From: Amaranthus tricolor
Taxonomy: Eukaryota; Streptophyta; Magnoliopsida; Caryophyllales; Amaranthaceae
Assembly (NCBI RefSeq): GCF_026212465.1
Contig: NC_080052.1
Location: 30,716,326-30,780,325, forward strand
Direction of reading: 5' to 3'
DNA: 64,000 nucleotides
The notes under the pieces are model-generated. The model ran no database searches and was not told the DNA's origin. It worked only from the letters and a program-made list of their open reading frames with translations. Of this stretch, positions 51,005 through 64,000 are shown piece after piece. Numbering within the stretch: position 1 is the stretch's first letter; each line of letters begins with the position of its first letter. The position numbers were made by a program, and so were the translations under genes.

Positions 51005-54000
51005 AATAATGAAATTAATTAATTTTCAATATAAATTTTATATTTTGTACCCAACTCATCACCCACTTGTTTTTCTTATTGTTTGGTTAATTTCAGAGTA
51101 TAAAATTGTTTCTGAAATTACACGTAGTATTGGTTGTATAATTTTCTAATATATTTTATTAAAATGTAAAATTCTTATTATTGAAGTATTGTACAATTAA
51201 AAGTTTATTATTCTTCAACAATTTTTTATTAAAGTAGCTATCGAAAAGATAGGTTTTGTTTTTTAATATCGTCTTTACAGATTTATATCTATCACTCTGC
51301 ATATGATAAGTTTACGGCCTACACTCTACAAATAATCAAGACCGCTCTTTATACTAGACAACGATCGTTTTGGCTCATACATTTTATCCGCCGATTCTCC
51401 ATATAAAATTTCTTGATAACAAACTAGAGGTAAAGATAAAGGAGTTATTTTCCAAATACATAGAAAAAAGATTAGGTCATGTATCTATCAACTCATTGTA
51501 TCTTCTCTACGTCCATATACCCAGCTGAAGAATGTTCCCTCTTCGTGAATTGACTACTTGATTTAGTTTGTGTTTTAAATCAGTGATCATGTCATGCCTT
51601 CTGACTCCTCTACCATACCAAAGTAACATAGGAGTGGTTCATTATTAACTTTCATTAATTAATTAATTAATTTTCGTTGAGTTAAATTAATTAATTAAGA
51701 TATTCTTTTATCGAGAGAGGTTGAACTAAAACAAAGTCAACTATTTAATAAAAGTCAACAGCTTAAACTAAACTTGCTCAATCTTTTTATTGATAAGACA
51801 GTTACTTAACCACCATAAATGTAGTAGAAGAACAGTTATATATTTTGTACACCTTATCCATAAAATAATTATGTATGTGAAATATTAATTAGTTTATGAA
51901 ATAAAATATAATAATAACATAATATATATTGATGTGTGATTTGGTGATGAATTTCATTTTTTTTTGCTGAATTAGGTAATACATTTTAATTTATTATTTT
52001 AAATTAATGTTATCGTTGTTAACGAACATCTTAATGGTGTTAGTTAGAAAGATCCTATAATTTATAATTATTATTTGAGGAAAAACTTAAACGATTTATT
52101 AATGATCTTAAATCATATTGAATAGATCTAATAAATTTCTTAAGTAACTTACACGAAGTAGCTTAATTTTTATGCAAATGCACTAATTATCCTAATTACA
52201 TCATTATAATTGTAAGCTTCTTATAAATAAAACAAATTGACATTGTATTTCAATATATATCTATAAATGACAATTTTATATTTATCTTGCTTTATATATA
52301 TTGAAAGAAATAAAATACTTTCTGATTTATTGAATATTTTTCCCTTATTCTTAGAGTTTTATTTGAGAAAAAATTACATTATTAGGACATACAACTATAC
52401 AACTATGTCTTTGAGATTAGTGACTAACAATTAATTAATATATCCATCACTATGATCTCACGTAACATAAATAATTATGTGTTGGAGAATAAACAAACAT
52501 TTGAAGTTTACCAATTTTTCTAGCACTTGAAAGAGTAAGTACGAAGAAAACATAGTTTTAAGTCTCCTACTCTATTGTTGATAAATTTATCCATTCAGTG
52601 ATTAAACCATAAAATATTGATCATCGACAATTTCAAAAATAAATTTATCTTAATTTTTTAAATTTTCTTCGAAATACGTGTCATATGGAATTCAAATTAA
52701 ACATAATTCCGCTCCTGCTTGTACCTTGTGATACTTTTACTATTGTAACTAAACTATAATTAAGGCATTAGAATTTTCCTTTTCATTTAATAAAAGTCGA
52801 TACTTAATATTTCATGTAATTTTCAAAAAATCTCAAACTGAATGGATCACAAATAAACGTGAATTTTGCGTCATGTTGTTGTCATATGTTGTTCCAAAGC
52901 AGACATAACACTTATTGGGTCGAGCTTAGGCGGAATCAACTATGTCTGACCTAGAGTGTGCTCTTGTTGACCCGCTCATGTCTAAGTCTAATCACACACA
53001 ATATGGCGCTCAAAATCACATGTGGGCTTCAAAAATTGCTAATGATGCTGAGGTAATGGTGATGCAATAATGAGGTAATAAATAAATTAATCCACTATAA
53101 AAAAATGAAAAAGAAAGAAAAGAAAAGCTAGAATGATGAGGAGACGGTGAATCAGAGTGTTCAGAGAACAATTAGAAGACAGAAACTAGTGATCATTACA
53201 GGATTACAGACCCTGAAACTAAGATGCTCACGTGACACTATGTCAATGGACTCTTTGCCACGTGTTTATGGCCCACAATAATCATAGTTTACCCGAGAAA
53301 ATTTGCTCTAATTTATGTGGCGGTAATACAAGTTTTATTTTTATTTTGTGAATATTAGTAGCTTTCTAATTATGGATAGATTAATCATATAGATAAAGTT
53401 TTGTATAAATTTGATTCATATAAAATGTGCAAAAATTGTAATTTTATCCTCTTTAGAAATACAAATAAGTATAGTTATTATCTTAAAAAAATATGTATAA
53501 TTATTGAAAAAATACATGCTATTTTAAAGTTGGTCCATATTATTTTATTATGCAGTTCATATTAGACTTTTGCTCATGTAATTCTACTCAATTTGAAATA
53601 ATATTTACGTAAATCTCAAATTAGATTGTCAAAATATGTACATATATACACACAATAATTACAAAAATACTTCTATATAACTGATCCAAAATATTATACT
53701 CGAAATCTGTTCAAACACTTGAATGTACAACTCTAATCCTAATCTTAGAGATTAGCGTCCAATCAATAATTCAATATTAATATTCTGAATTCGCTTCTCT
53801 AATTTATCCTTAAATTACGTTATAATATTAAATAAAAACCATTTTAAATAATTTACAACATTTTTTATATGTATATTCAACCAAATTCTCTATCATCTCA
53901 TTAATTAAGTAAAGGTATGTCAGACTTATAATTCATTGGATCACAATTGGTCCCCAAATTTTGAGGAGAATTGTAGAAAGAAAAAAAGGAATTAATCGAA

Positions 54001-54341
54001 AAGGTGATGAAGACAATCATGTATGACCATGTCCATGTGTTTATGTAAAAATTGATGTTCTCTTATGGAATTCTGGAACTCTGTATAACTCAAATTTCAT
54101 AGGCGCCGCCCATTTTATGTGAGATCCATATAATCGTTAGTTAATGGAAAATGGTTGCTAGCTATATAGCTTTTAATATAATCAATATTATGAGTAATTA
54201 GACAAATAAAATAAGAAAATAACAAGAATAAAATGTATTCATATACACCACCACTACTACTAGCACGCCCTCATATTAAGTCATATGTACTAAAATTTTT
54301 AATACATATATGCTTAATAATATTTATCACTAAATTAATGG
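51005..54341. other. Intergenic spacer
   Basis: No coding sequence recognised. A GC-richer patch at about 52900-53300 (with CACGTGA near 53230 and CACGTG near 53260, G-box-like) is unexplained but has no associated gene. Confidence 0.45.
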
Positions 54342-54349
54342 AATATAGT

Positions 54350-54980
54350 TAGGGATGGTCATGGGCGGGTCTAGAGTTGGCCTGGTCAGATCTGGACCCG
54401 GACTCTTTGATTTGTCAAAATTAAACTTTTTTAAGTCTTTTTTGTAAATTTGTAAGAGACTTATTATTGTATTTTACATATATTTAATACTAATTTAACA
54501 TCTATAGCTGCATAGCGTCATCCATATACACTTAAATTCTATTACAAACACTAGTTTGAGTCCATGAAATTCAAATACAAAGTAATTACTAAAACCACTT
54601 GTTCAAATGCATGATTAAAAACCAAATATAAAAATTGGATGAAATTCATAAAGACAAGATCCAAATTTTGAGTACTTTCATTGATTTACTATCATGAATA
54701 TGCCTTTTGATGACCATTAAAACAGAAGTAACAAAATAAATTTCATTATCAGGTTTAGTTAAGTTAGTTCAGTCCATAGTAAATTATATATAAAGTATTT
54801 AGGGTCTGAGGGGCGGGTCTAGGGCCTGGGTCCGAACTCAAAGACCCGAACTTGGACCCTTAAATTATTTTTTAATCCAGATCCGACCCGAATTCGATGG
54901 GTCCAAAAAAAGATGCAAACCTTTAAAAAAGAGAGGTTCGAAGCGAATCCAACAGGTTCATGGACCCAGAATCATACCTA
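54350..54980. mobile_element. hAT-type MITE (631 bp)
   Basis: The left end TAGGGATGGTCATGGGCGGG and the right end, read inverted, TAGGTATGATTCTGGGTCCA are related. The flanks AATATAGT (54342-54349) and AATATGCT (54981-54988) are a degenerate 8-bp duplication. Both ends are rich in GGGTC/GACCC phrases. Internally noncoding. Confidence 0.65.
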
Positions 54981-56430
54981 AATATGCTACAACATATTCT
55001 CAAACTATATTTTTTTTTCAAAATTAAGATTGTCAATATTCGGAGGTTAATGGAGTATAAAAATATTCTTTTAAAATTTAAATGTAATCAATTAATAGCG
55101 GACCTTCTTTATTGTCAGCTAGCGACATCCTCTGAATTTTTTCAATTATAATGTTGTATTCATCCCTCTTAAATTTTTAAAATTTTTTTACATTTACATT
55201 AAATTAGTCACCTCATAAAAATTGTATTCTAGAGGGAGGATATGTTATTCTGTCATACACATTACCTTATTTCTTATGTTATATCCTATTCAAATTCGAC
55301 AATTAAGTAACAAAACCGTGTGCAAGTTTCTCATGGAAGTTGACTCATAAAATATAAATATTTTTGAAATGATAAAATAATTAAATGTTGAAATGCTTTT
55401 CCTCATCACAAAGCAATTTAAGAGTGAGTTGTATTTTAAACATTTGGCTAATCAAATAATGATTATCTTGGACTTAATAACTTTGGTGGGTTTGCCAATT
55501 GCCATGGATATATAGATCATTGTTGACTAATAATCATCTCAAATAATCAAAAAAAATAAATAAAATAAAAGAACATTCTCTTAGACTAAATTAGTCTTTC
55601 GTGCGTCGCCCCACAATAATTTTAGCTTGTGGATTACATTCAATTCTTTGAGTCACCCCTTTTGACGTCTTAGTTTTGTTCACACCAACCATTATTTCAT
55701 TTTTTTATTGCAAATAATGATTAAAATATTAAATCCCTTTTTATAATGTGTTTATTAGGTTTAGCATATCATGTAATTAGGGAAAAGGCACTTAATTAGA
55801 CCAAGTTTAATTAGAGAACAATTAAGTTTATCATAATTTGAACTATATAGTTTAATGAATAAGGGAAACTATTTTACCAACCACATTTCTCTTTATTTTG
55901 AGGTCACATTTAATTCACTATGACCATCAATATTTTAGCAAATTTGAAATATTATATTATTGACAATTGAAAATAATTAAGGTGAAAGTTAAACTTACGA
56001 ACAACAAAAATCAAAGTAGGATAAATAAAAAAATAAAAATAAAATAAGTACTAGCTACTCTAACTCAAGACCGATTTTTACTTTGATGACATTTTTATAT
56101 AAGAAAAGTATTAAGCTAATTCTTATAATTAAATTTATCTAATTCATTTTTTTCGACAACTTAAAAAATGAATGCAATAACTTAAACCAATTGAGTATGA
56201 GTATGACTATGTTAATACACTTTCAAGTAATATGATAGCCCTTAGGAGTTTTACCCATAATACCACATACGGTCCTAATATATTATTTATAAAATCTTAG
56301 AATAATAAGATTTTATGTTAATTAGAATAAATATTATTTTTTTCGAAACAATCATAGGTTTGATTACCACATACCAAGTGACTTAATGTTTAAAGTTTGT
56401 TTCCAATTGACTGGTAGTTGCAAACGTGAT

Positions 56431-56608
<178 letters not shown>

Positions 56609-56742
56609 AAGGTGATGAATATCGCGAATAATTCGAAAGTGTATGATAGATAACCACCTATTTGCATATCAATATATCATCAAACCAACTATTTTGCATC
56701 AAACAATGTACTCTCATATACTTTTGTCGATGAATATAGAGA

Positions 56743-56775
56743 ACTAGTATAGAAACTCTGTGTAATATACGATTT
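56743..56775 (-). mobile_element. Possible Helitron 3' terminus next to the tandem array
   Basis: Same layout as at 19683: ACTAGTATAGAAACTCTGTG on plus, i.e. on minus an imperfect hairpin region followed by CTAG and T. The adjacent tandem repeats would then be internal to the element. The opposite end was not found. Confidence 0.35.
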
Positions 56776-56831
56776 TTTTTAATATAAATTATAATAAAAA
56801 ATTAATTTTAATTAATGATTCAATTACATAT

Positions 56832-58045
56832 ATTATCTTTATCTTATTTAAATATTTCCATTCAGATGTAGTTATCACAATAATTATTATTTTTAAATTT
56901 TCAAATATAGTTATCTTATTTAAATACTTTTTATATTTAAAAAATTTCTTAAATAAGTGGTATCAGTTTGATGCATTAGACATGTGGCATTTTCAAACAT
57001 TGATATCCAATCATAAAATCCTTAAATACTTACCATATTTAAGCAATGATATCCAATCAAATAATTCCATGTGGCATGAGTATTAGAATGGAGACATGTG
57101 TCATCTTACATTCTTTTTAGTATATGTCATTTTACATTTGTTATCTTATTCGAATATTTCCATTCAGATATAATTATCACAATAATTATTTTTTAAAAAT
57201 TTTTAGATATAGTTATCTTATTCAAATATTTTTCATATTAAAAAAATTCTTAAATAAGTGGTATTAGTTTGATGCATTAAACATGTGGCATCAGACATGT
57301 GACATTTTCAAACATTGATATCCAATCATAAAATTCCTTAAATGATTATCATATTCAAGTAATGATATTCAATCAAATAATTTCATGTGGCATGAGTATT
57401 AGAATGGAGACATATGTCATTTTACATTCTTTATCTTATTCAAATATATTTCCATTCAAATATAGTTATCACAATAATAATTATTTTTAAATTTTCAGAT
57501 TTAGTTATCTTATTCAAATACTTTTTATATTTAAAAAAGGAAAAATTATCGTGAATAATACAACCTTTTGTTAATTTCCCTATAATAATATTAACTATTA
57601 ATTAACCATGAATAATACCAATGCAACTTAGGGGGTTATTTTCCTAGAATAATACCAACTTTAGTTGATTATATAATTTACCAATTTTTTTTTGTCTTAT
57701 AATCACATATAGTTTGATTTTTAACATTACGGATTTTCTAGGAAAAAAATCCTTTAAGTTGGTATTATTCATGGTTAATCAAAAGTTCGTATTATTGTAG
57801 GGAAATAAGCAAAAGATTGTATTATTTCTGATTTTCTGGTAATTTTTCCTTTAAAAAATTCTTAAATAAGTTGTATTAGTTTGATGCATTAGACCTGTGG
57901 CATTAGACATGTAGCATTTTCAAACATTGATATCCAACCATAAAATTTCTTAAATAATTACCATATTCAAGCAATGATATCTAATCAAATAATTCCATGT
58001 GGCATGAATCTTAGAATGGAGATATGTGTGATTTAAAATTTTTTA
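56832..58045. repeat. Three ~295-bp tandem repeats, third copy interrupted by a MITE
   Basis: Copies start near 56832, 57134 and 57429. Each has ATTTCCATTCAGAT, ATAGTTATCACAATAATTATT, TTGATGCATTAGACATGTGGC, AAACATTGATATCCAATCA and CCATGTGGCATGAGTATTAG. The third copy is split by the 311-bp insertion at 57539-57849; removing that and one 9-bp duplicate restores the unit. Confidence 0.9.
57539..57849. mobile_element. Mutator-type MITE (311 bp) inserted in the tandem repeat
   Basis: Ends GGAAAAATTA...TAATTTTTCC; longer imperfect inverted arms include ACCATGAATAATACCA and TGGTATTATTCATGGT. Flanked by TTTAAAAAA at 57530-57538 and 57850-57858 (9 bp). The two intact neighbouring repeats show the empty site (TATTTAAAAAATTTCTTAAATAAG-like), proving the insertion. 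Confidence 0.85.
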
Positions 58046-59940
58046 GTATATGTTATGATTATGATAATTAAAAAGTGTAAAAGAGATAACCACTAAATAG
58101 TTAATAATAGGTTGGGTATGACTTTGTAAAGCTTGTACCCGCAATGACATATCCATAGCTTGTCCCTTAAAATACGAAAGGTTTATGTTAATTTGCTTAA
58201 TTAGTAGGAAGAACATAGAGATGATAACAAATGGTACTTTAATTTATACATCTAACATACTTTTAGTTTGCTTTATGGTAGTAAGCTTGATCCTTTTTCT
58301 CACTATTTTTTTATTTGATTCGTTTTGGCTTTTACAACAATGCACCACTTATGCCCAATCAATTGTTTTTTGTACACTTGTAAAGCTTTCTTCACATTTT
58401 TAGGATTGTTTTACCTAATTTTTTGGATAAATGTTTTAAAGTTTGTAGCATGATCTCACACCTTCTTATAATAAAAAAAAACAATTTTCTAAATAATTAT
58501 TAAAGTTGGTTTGTTGGAGTATTGATTTTAAAAGTCAAACAAAAAAATGAAATTTTTTATTTGATGAAATAATTATTTCCTCATGAAGAATTAATAATAA
58601 TTCTTTTTAAATTTAAATTCTAGAGTAAGGAGAATTACCTATATGCAAAGATTGAACATAAATTGGTTTTGTTAAGCGGTGAAGCCTGGATCTTGCATTG
58701 AGAGTCAAATTGTCAATATATAGCAAATTATTTATTATATAAAAATTAGTTAAACTAAGAAAATTTTAAAATATAGAAATGAACTTGAACTTTAAATATA
58801 GAAAAAATTATTTTTAATTAATGGAGTTGAAACTTCTTTATAATAGCCCTTTGAAAAAAAAGTGTTTTTAACTATATATATAAATTTGCTTACTAAGTCT
58901 CAAAAAAAAAACACTATTAAAATTAAGATAGTAAAAATATAAATACACACTAAAAAGGATGAATGTGAAATTCTAAAGAATATGAGTGAGAGTAATGGTA
59001 TTATAATATAATTTTATTAATCTATTAAAAATAATAGTTTAAATTTGGATTTGATCCCTTAACCTTAAATTACAAATATGTTACCCCAACCATTAAGCTA
59101 GTAATATATTTTTGTTATATATATGTACTTTTTAAATTATACTTCATATCACATTAGTAAGTGGGGCTAAAGTCACAATCAAAAAGAATTACATTTTCGG
59201 CAAGGAGTATCGGGCCCCTGCCAACCCCTGATGTGGCTTATGCGCTTCGCCCATGGTCTTGTTGTAGGCGATGAAAATCAAATTTAAATTGCAATATAAA
59301 AGGGAAAGTCTTTTAACTAGATATAAAATCAACTTATAATTTAAAGTAATATTCAACCCTTTGATAAATGGTATACCATAATTTGACTATCCTAAAAGAA
59401 AACTTACTTGGAAATAACAGTTGTGTCATTTCGCTTATATTATTGTAGATAGATTCTGTTTTTCACTCAATTTTAGTTGAATTATACTAATGATGATTTT
59501 GGAGCGTTCGGTTTATGCTAAAAACTATATTTTCAATATTGCTAAAATTTAAAATTTATCATCAAATTACTTGTTAAAAAAAATATATGTTATTTTAATT
59601 TAGCAAGTTTTGTATGAAACCGTTTCATCATGACGAGGTCATATAATTAGCTTATTTCACTAATTGATCACTTTAAAATTATAAATCAAAACACTTATAA
59701 AATATTATTATCTTAATGAAAACTGTCTTATGCGAAAATTTGCATTATCCTTTCTAGGAGTACGTTACTAATATCATTCGACTTGAGCCACATGGCCCAA
59801 AACATCCACAAAATATAATAAATATCTATTAACCCAATAGCCCACATATGGTGATGGATTAGGTTTAGGTTGGTCCACCTGAATTTAGACCAACACCCAA
59901 ACCTATGTATTTAATGCCAATTCAAGCACATATTTAACGC
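58046..59940. other. AT-rich spacer
   Basis: No gene or complete element recognised; the frame at 58185-58403 has no family resemblance. Confidence 0.5.
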
Positions 59941-59944
59941 TAAA

Positions 59945-60615
59945 TTGCGAGCTAAGGTCTCATATTGAGATCGTACTCCTATAAAGCCAAAAATAAAAAA
60001 ATAAAAATGACTCAAAATTCAAAAATTAAAAATTAAAATTTAATTTTCAATTTAAATGTATCATTTCTAATATTAAAGTAATTAATTTCAACTTAAAATA
60101 AATCTTAAATAGATCAATTAAAAAAAATTTAATTTTAACTTAAATGATCAATTGTGAAATTAAAATGATCAATTTCTACTTACAAATTTATAATCTTAAT
60201 AGATCAAGTATTTAAAAGTCTTCAATTTCAATGTTAAAGTAATCAATTCACACTTTAAAGTAATCAACTAAATGATCAATAATAACTTTTAAAAGAAATC
60301 AATAAAAAATTTCAATTTTGATTGAAAAGTGATCACTTTTGATATTTGAGTGATCAATTTCTACTTACAAGTTTAGAACTCTAAATTGATAAATTATTTT
60401 AAAGTCTTCAATTTTGACGTTAAAGTGACCAGTTAAGACATTAAAGTGATTAATTATATATAAAGTGATCAATTAAATGATCAGTACCTTTATAAAAGAT
60501 ATTAATTTTGACTTAAAGGTATCAATATTGATCTTAAATTGATCAAAAACTGATCACATATTGTAAAAAATTAAAATTGATCTAATTGAACTATTGGTCT
60601 TAATATATGAGACAA
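59945..60615. repeat. Degenerate AAAGTGATCAATT-rich repeat region
   Basis: Dozens of GATCAATT and AAGTGATCA-like words. Two ~185-bp units beginning at about 60165 and 60349 share TGATCAATTTCTACTTACAA, AAAGTCTTCAATTTxxAxGTTAAAGT and CAATTAAATGATCA. The block is bordered by GGTCTCATATTGAGA and TATATGAGACAATTGCTCACA. Class unknown. Confidence 0.6.
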
Positions 60616-61888
60616 TTGCTCACAAAACTTGCTGCATACACAAATAAAAATTCTCATTAAACGAGGTTTTATTGTGAGAAAGTCCTATATTGGGCTAAAA
60701 TAATCCAACTAATTTAATTCACCATTTTTACTCGGTTGGTTGATGTATATATAATGTGTTAAAATAATCACTCACAATTTAAAGTAGTAAATCACAAAAC
60801 TAAACTAATTATATTAGGTTTATCTCATGATGAAGCAGTCTCATACAAGACAAACTGTTTAATTAAACATTTATCTTTGTTTCTAAAATACTCACTTTTA
60901 ATTCTTTAATATTAACACCTCATTTAAATGTTAAATTTAACACTTTGAATATTAAAAAAAATAACTTTTTGTTTATTTAAGTTCTTTATATCTAGTTGTT
61001 TCACCCTGAGACATTCTTTTACGAAATTTGCTCAATGTTAAATGGTGGTTCCAAATGAATATTGGACTTGTATTCTTATTATATACTAAAATAATTACAT
61101 AGGTTCAAATTTGACATTTATGTCCTAATAGTATTATATACTAAAATTTTACGAAATATTTTTTTTGTTGCATTATTTCTATTAAAAAAATAGAGTATCA
61201 TACTTTTTTTAAGATAAGAATACGAGTTCATTTCTCGATGGAAACAATCTGACAAAAGTTTTTGAGTTGATTTGTTTTATACCGAGTAAAGCTCACTCAT
61301 ACCTTACTCTAATCGAATCGAACTCAAATGACTCATAAATCAATTAGGCTTTCTTTATGGGTTTGTTGGTGTAAGGTAATTGTTGAGTGGATTTTAGTCG
61401 TGGATAGTTGTAACTGTATAACTGTAACGAATCGAATAAGTTGTGAATCAGATTAATTTTAAATTAGGTTAATTTTGAATTCGTATCTTATTAAATTTCA
61501 GGCCTTATTATTTTCAAATTACAGATCAATTTCTAATGAGATCGAATCTTGTCAAATTTATGTAGAAGTGTTACATTAGATATTTAAACGTTTATTTAGT
61601 TTTGTAAAGGGTATAGAAATTGATTATGAATTTATGATAGCATTATAAAGTAGTTTGTATTGAAAATCAGGGTTTTTTTTGATAATAATAATAATAAAGG
61701 AACGAAAACCCCCGTAGAAATTCACCTTTCAAAAAACTCCTCAAACCCTTGTTTCATCTTCCCTCGTCCTCTTCCGTATTCTCAATTCTCAAATGTTCGA
61801 TCCAAAAAAGCCCTGCCCTAGATTTTTCCCCAAATCATCAGTTTACTAAAACCCTAATTTCTTACCTAAGTCAATATTCTCATCCATC
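60616..61888. other. Spacer and 5' flank of the nuclear-pore gene
   Basis: AT-rich with a short (ATA)n at about 61682-61697; the last ~150 bases are C-rich leader-like sequence before the start codon. No clear TATA box. Confidence 0.5.
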
Positions 61889-63656
61889 ATGCCATTGTTC
61901 ATCTCCGATGAAGATTTCGAACGATTTAAAATCGCCGGCGATGTTTCAGCTATTACGGAGAAAGCAGATTCATTCATTCGCGATCTTTACGCTAATCTTG
62001 AAACTGTTAAAGCCGAAGCTGATGCTGCCGCCATTACTGCCGAACAAACTTGTTCTCTTCTCGAGCATAAACATGTTTCGCTCTCATCCGAGTTCGCTTC
62101 ACTAGAATCTCGTTACTCGCAACTCGATTCTAATCTCCAGCAACGAATTTCTGAACTTGCTCAAATTCAATCTGAGAAGCACCAACTTCATCTCAAAATC
62201 GTATGTTAATTTCATCTTTTTTGATCTTTTTGTATTAGTTCTCGTGTTATTTCCAGTATTTAAAATTTTAAGTTAGTTGTCTTTAACACGCGACATATGA
62301 ACTCTATGATTACCTTTGTTTGAAAATTTTTTAGTCGTGTTAAATTTTTTTTGATGAAATTTGGTTTAGTTTTAGCGACTGTCAAATAGTAAAGACTGTT
62401 ACAGTGGAAATTGTAGAATAATTTTGGTTTTAATTGTCTAGACTATCTGGAATCAATTTAATTTAGTAAGTTAAATTTGTTGAACTTTTGATTGGTATGT
62501 GCCTAGTTTGAGTTTTGAGTTTCCTCATTGCTGAAATATTCTGCATTTGAGTACAAAACATGTCAAAAGGTAAGTACTGTTCATGTGGAAATTATGGAAA
62601 CTGAGGTTGTTAATCATTTATATTTTCTTGGAAGATACTTTATTTAGTAAGTGGAGGATTCTGAACTTTTGATTTACATTCAAAGCAGCGTTGCATGGAA
62701 TATGGTGTATATTGTGTTTTACATGGTTTATAGAAAATTTTCTTACTTGGTTTATTGTTGTCGTTTGCTTTAGATTGAAAAAGATGGGGAGATTGAAAGG
62801 CTCTCAATGGAGGTTAAGGAGATGCAAAAGTCAAAGAGACAAGTTTTGGAATTGGTAGGTTTGAAGGATGCAGAGATGGGTGAGAAGAATGCTACTATCA
62901 AAAGTTACCTTGACAAGATTACAGACTTGACAGAGCGTGCCGCACAAAAGGAAGCTAGGGTGAGTGAGCTTGAGGCAGAGCTGGTCCGCTATAGAGCTAG
63001 CAATGACAAACTCTTGCAGGAGAAGGAGCTTATTGAGAAGCATAATGCTTGGCTTAATGATGAATTGACCGTGAAAGTTGACAGTCTGCTGCAGCAGCGT
63101 AGGAAGAGTGCAGAAATTGAGGCAGATTTGACGATGAAATTGACTAATATGGAGAAACAGTACAATGACTGTTCTAAATCTTTGAGTAGGCATAAGGAGA
63201 GGGTCAGGGAGCAGGAATCAAATTTGGAATCTTTGCAGCAAGAGTTACATTCTGCTAAAGATGACATTTCTGCTGCTGAACAACGGTATTCAGTAGAAAT
63301 TTCAACAGTTTCTAAGCTTGTTGATCTGTATAAGGAGAGTTCTGAGGAGTGGTCCAAAAAGGCCGGAGACCTGGAGGGTGTGATAAAGGCTTTAGAAACC
63401 CATGTAAGTCAAGTTGAAAGTGATTACAAAGACAGGCTTGAAAAGGAAATTGCTGCCAAGAAAGAGTTGGAAAAGTTATCTGCAGAGTTGAAGGAAAAAC
63501 TGGAAAAATGCGAGGCTGAACTCGAGTCAAGTAGGAGAGCTAATGAGCTGGAGATTTTTCCTTTGAGTAGTTTTACCACTGAGGCCTTGATGCATGATGC
63601 ACACAGAAACGACATTGGTGGAGATAGTCTTGCTGTTGTTCCGTATGTTCCAGCAG
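61889..63656 (+). CDS. NUA: Nuclear-pore anchor NUA (TPR/Mlp homologue), first two exons, 3' truncated by window edge
   Basis: Exon 1 61889-62200 and exon 2 62774-63656 encode the first 294+104 residues; the donor GTACCATTC at 63657 leaves one base of a Gly codon (VPAG), and no further exon is seen to 64000. NUA is a very long coiled-coil protein at the nuclear basket that works in mRNA export, SUMO homeostasis and flowering control. The start MPLFISDEDFERFKIAGDVS, AEADAAAITAEQTCSLLE, SEKHQLHLKIIEKDGEIERL, EKNATIKSYLDKI and KLVDLYKESSEEWSKKAGDL follow the plant NUA N-terminus closely. Nearly the whole segment is heptad-rich coiled coil. 61889 is the first in-frame ATG and fits the family start. 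Confidence 0.95.
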
Positions 63657-64000
63657 GTACCATTCTGTCTTATTTGTTTCTCTGTGATAAGTTTGTTCAC
63701 TAGTCACTATTAGTAGTTGAGTTGTGCATAATTCTCATTTTTTCCCATTTTTTAAAATTTCTATTGTCATACAATACGTGATAAGTTGCAAGAGTTGGCT
63801 TGAGCCTAAGTTTAATTTGGGCGTACAGCTGTTCGCTTATTGTACATGAGATGCACGTTTACCATTTATTGGACTTTGACATAATTTAGAATAACTTTGT
63901 CCAAGGTTGTATTTGGCTTTTGGTTTATTTTTTGCCTTATTGGTTAAGCGGTCAAAAAAACATGTTTGCTTAATTATTTTCGATCCAGCTCAAAAGTTAG
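63657..64000 (+). other. NUA intron 2, incomplete
   Basis: Begins GTACCATTCTG; T-rich, with in-frame stops soon after the donor. It runs to the window edge. Confidence 0.8.

Noticed and set aside
61749..62105. 118-residue frame overlapping the NUA start
   Set aside because: It begins at a non-ATG codon and runs in another frame over the NUA exon; no protein resemblance.
62831..63663. Several minus-strand frames opposite NUA exon 2
   Set aside because: Antisense shadows of coiled-coil coding sequence.

Overview
This window is nuclear DNA from a flowering plant, most likely a eudicot. The genes have introns and plant-specific families, the spacers are very AT-rich, and short transposons are dense (mariner/Stowaway-type, hAT-type and Mutator-type MITEs, copia retrotransposons). 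The many Stowaway-type ends would suit Caryophyllales such as the beet/spinach group, but that is only a weak guess.

Five host genes are supported. (1) 3-1769 (+): the LRR end of a CC-NB-LRR (RGA-like) disease-resistance protein, cut by the left edge. (2) 5291-6418 (+): a single-exon U-box/armadillo E3 ubiquitin ligase of the PUB8 type. (3) 24369-29972 (+): a four-exon FQR1/WrbA-type NAD(P)H:quinone reductase with a 4.8 kb first intron. (4) 37268-41750 (-): a seven-exon atypical bHLH transcription factor of the bHLH112 group; its last three coding exons were placed by reading the minus strand. (5) 61889 to beyond the right edge (+): the first two exons of the nuclear-pore anchor NUA/TPR. These genes are not an operon and show no functional link.

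Transposon material dominates the rest. 6801-9685 holds three copies of one mariner-type terminus around an orphan promoter and leader intron with intron-enhancement motifs, plus a truncated mariner transposase. 14353-19162 is a copia element with near-identical 169-bp LTRs, a 5-bp target duplication, and shattered coding frames. Intron 1 of FQR1 carries a second copia relic, a nested MITE, and a duplicated copy of the start of exon 2. The last bHLH intron carries three (TA)n tracts. 44824-46046 is a convergent pair of solo-LTR-like sequences. 47850-48473 is a copia 3' end. 49141-49592 is a foldback element with 210-bp arms and a perfect 9-bp target duplication. 54350-58045 holds two hAT-type MITEs (one with a (TA)n core) and a 300-bp tandem repeat interrupted by a second Mutator-type MITE.

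The most unusual points are the orphan promoter between mariner ends, the decoy exon in FQR1, the long-armed hairpin at 49.1-49.6 kb, and the retrotransposon whose LTRs look young while its reading frames look old. I did not find an obviously new multi-gene system. All gene models come from reading splice signals and remembered protein families; no search was run.
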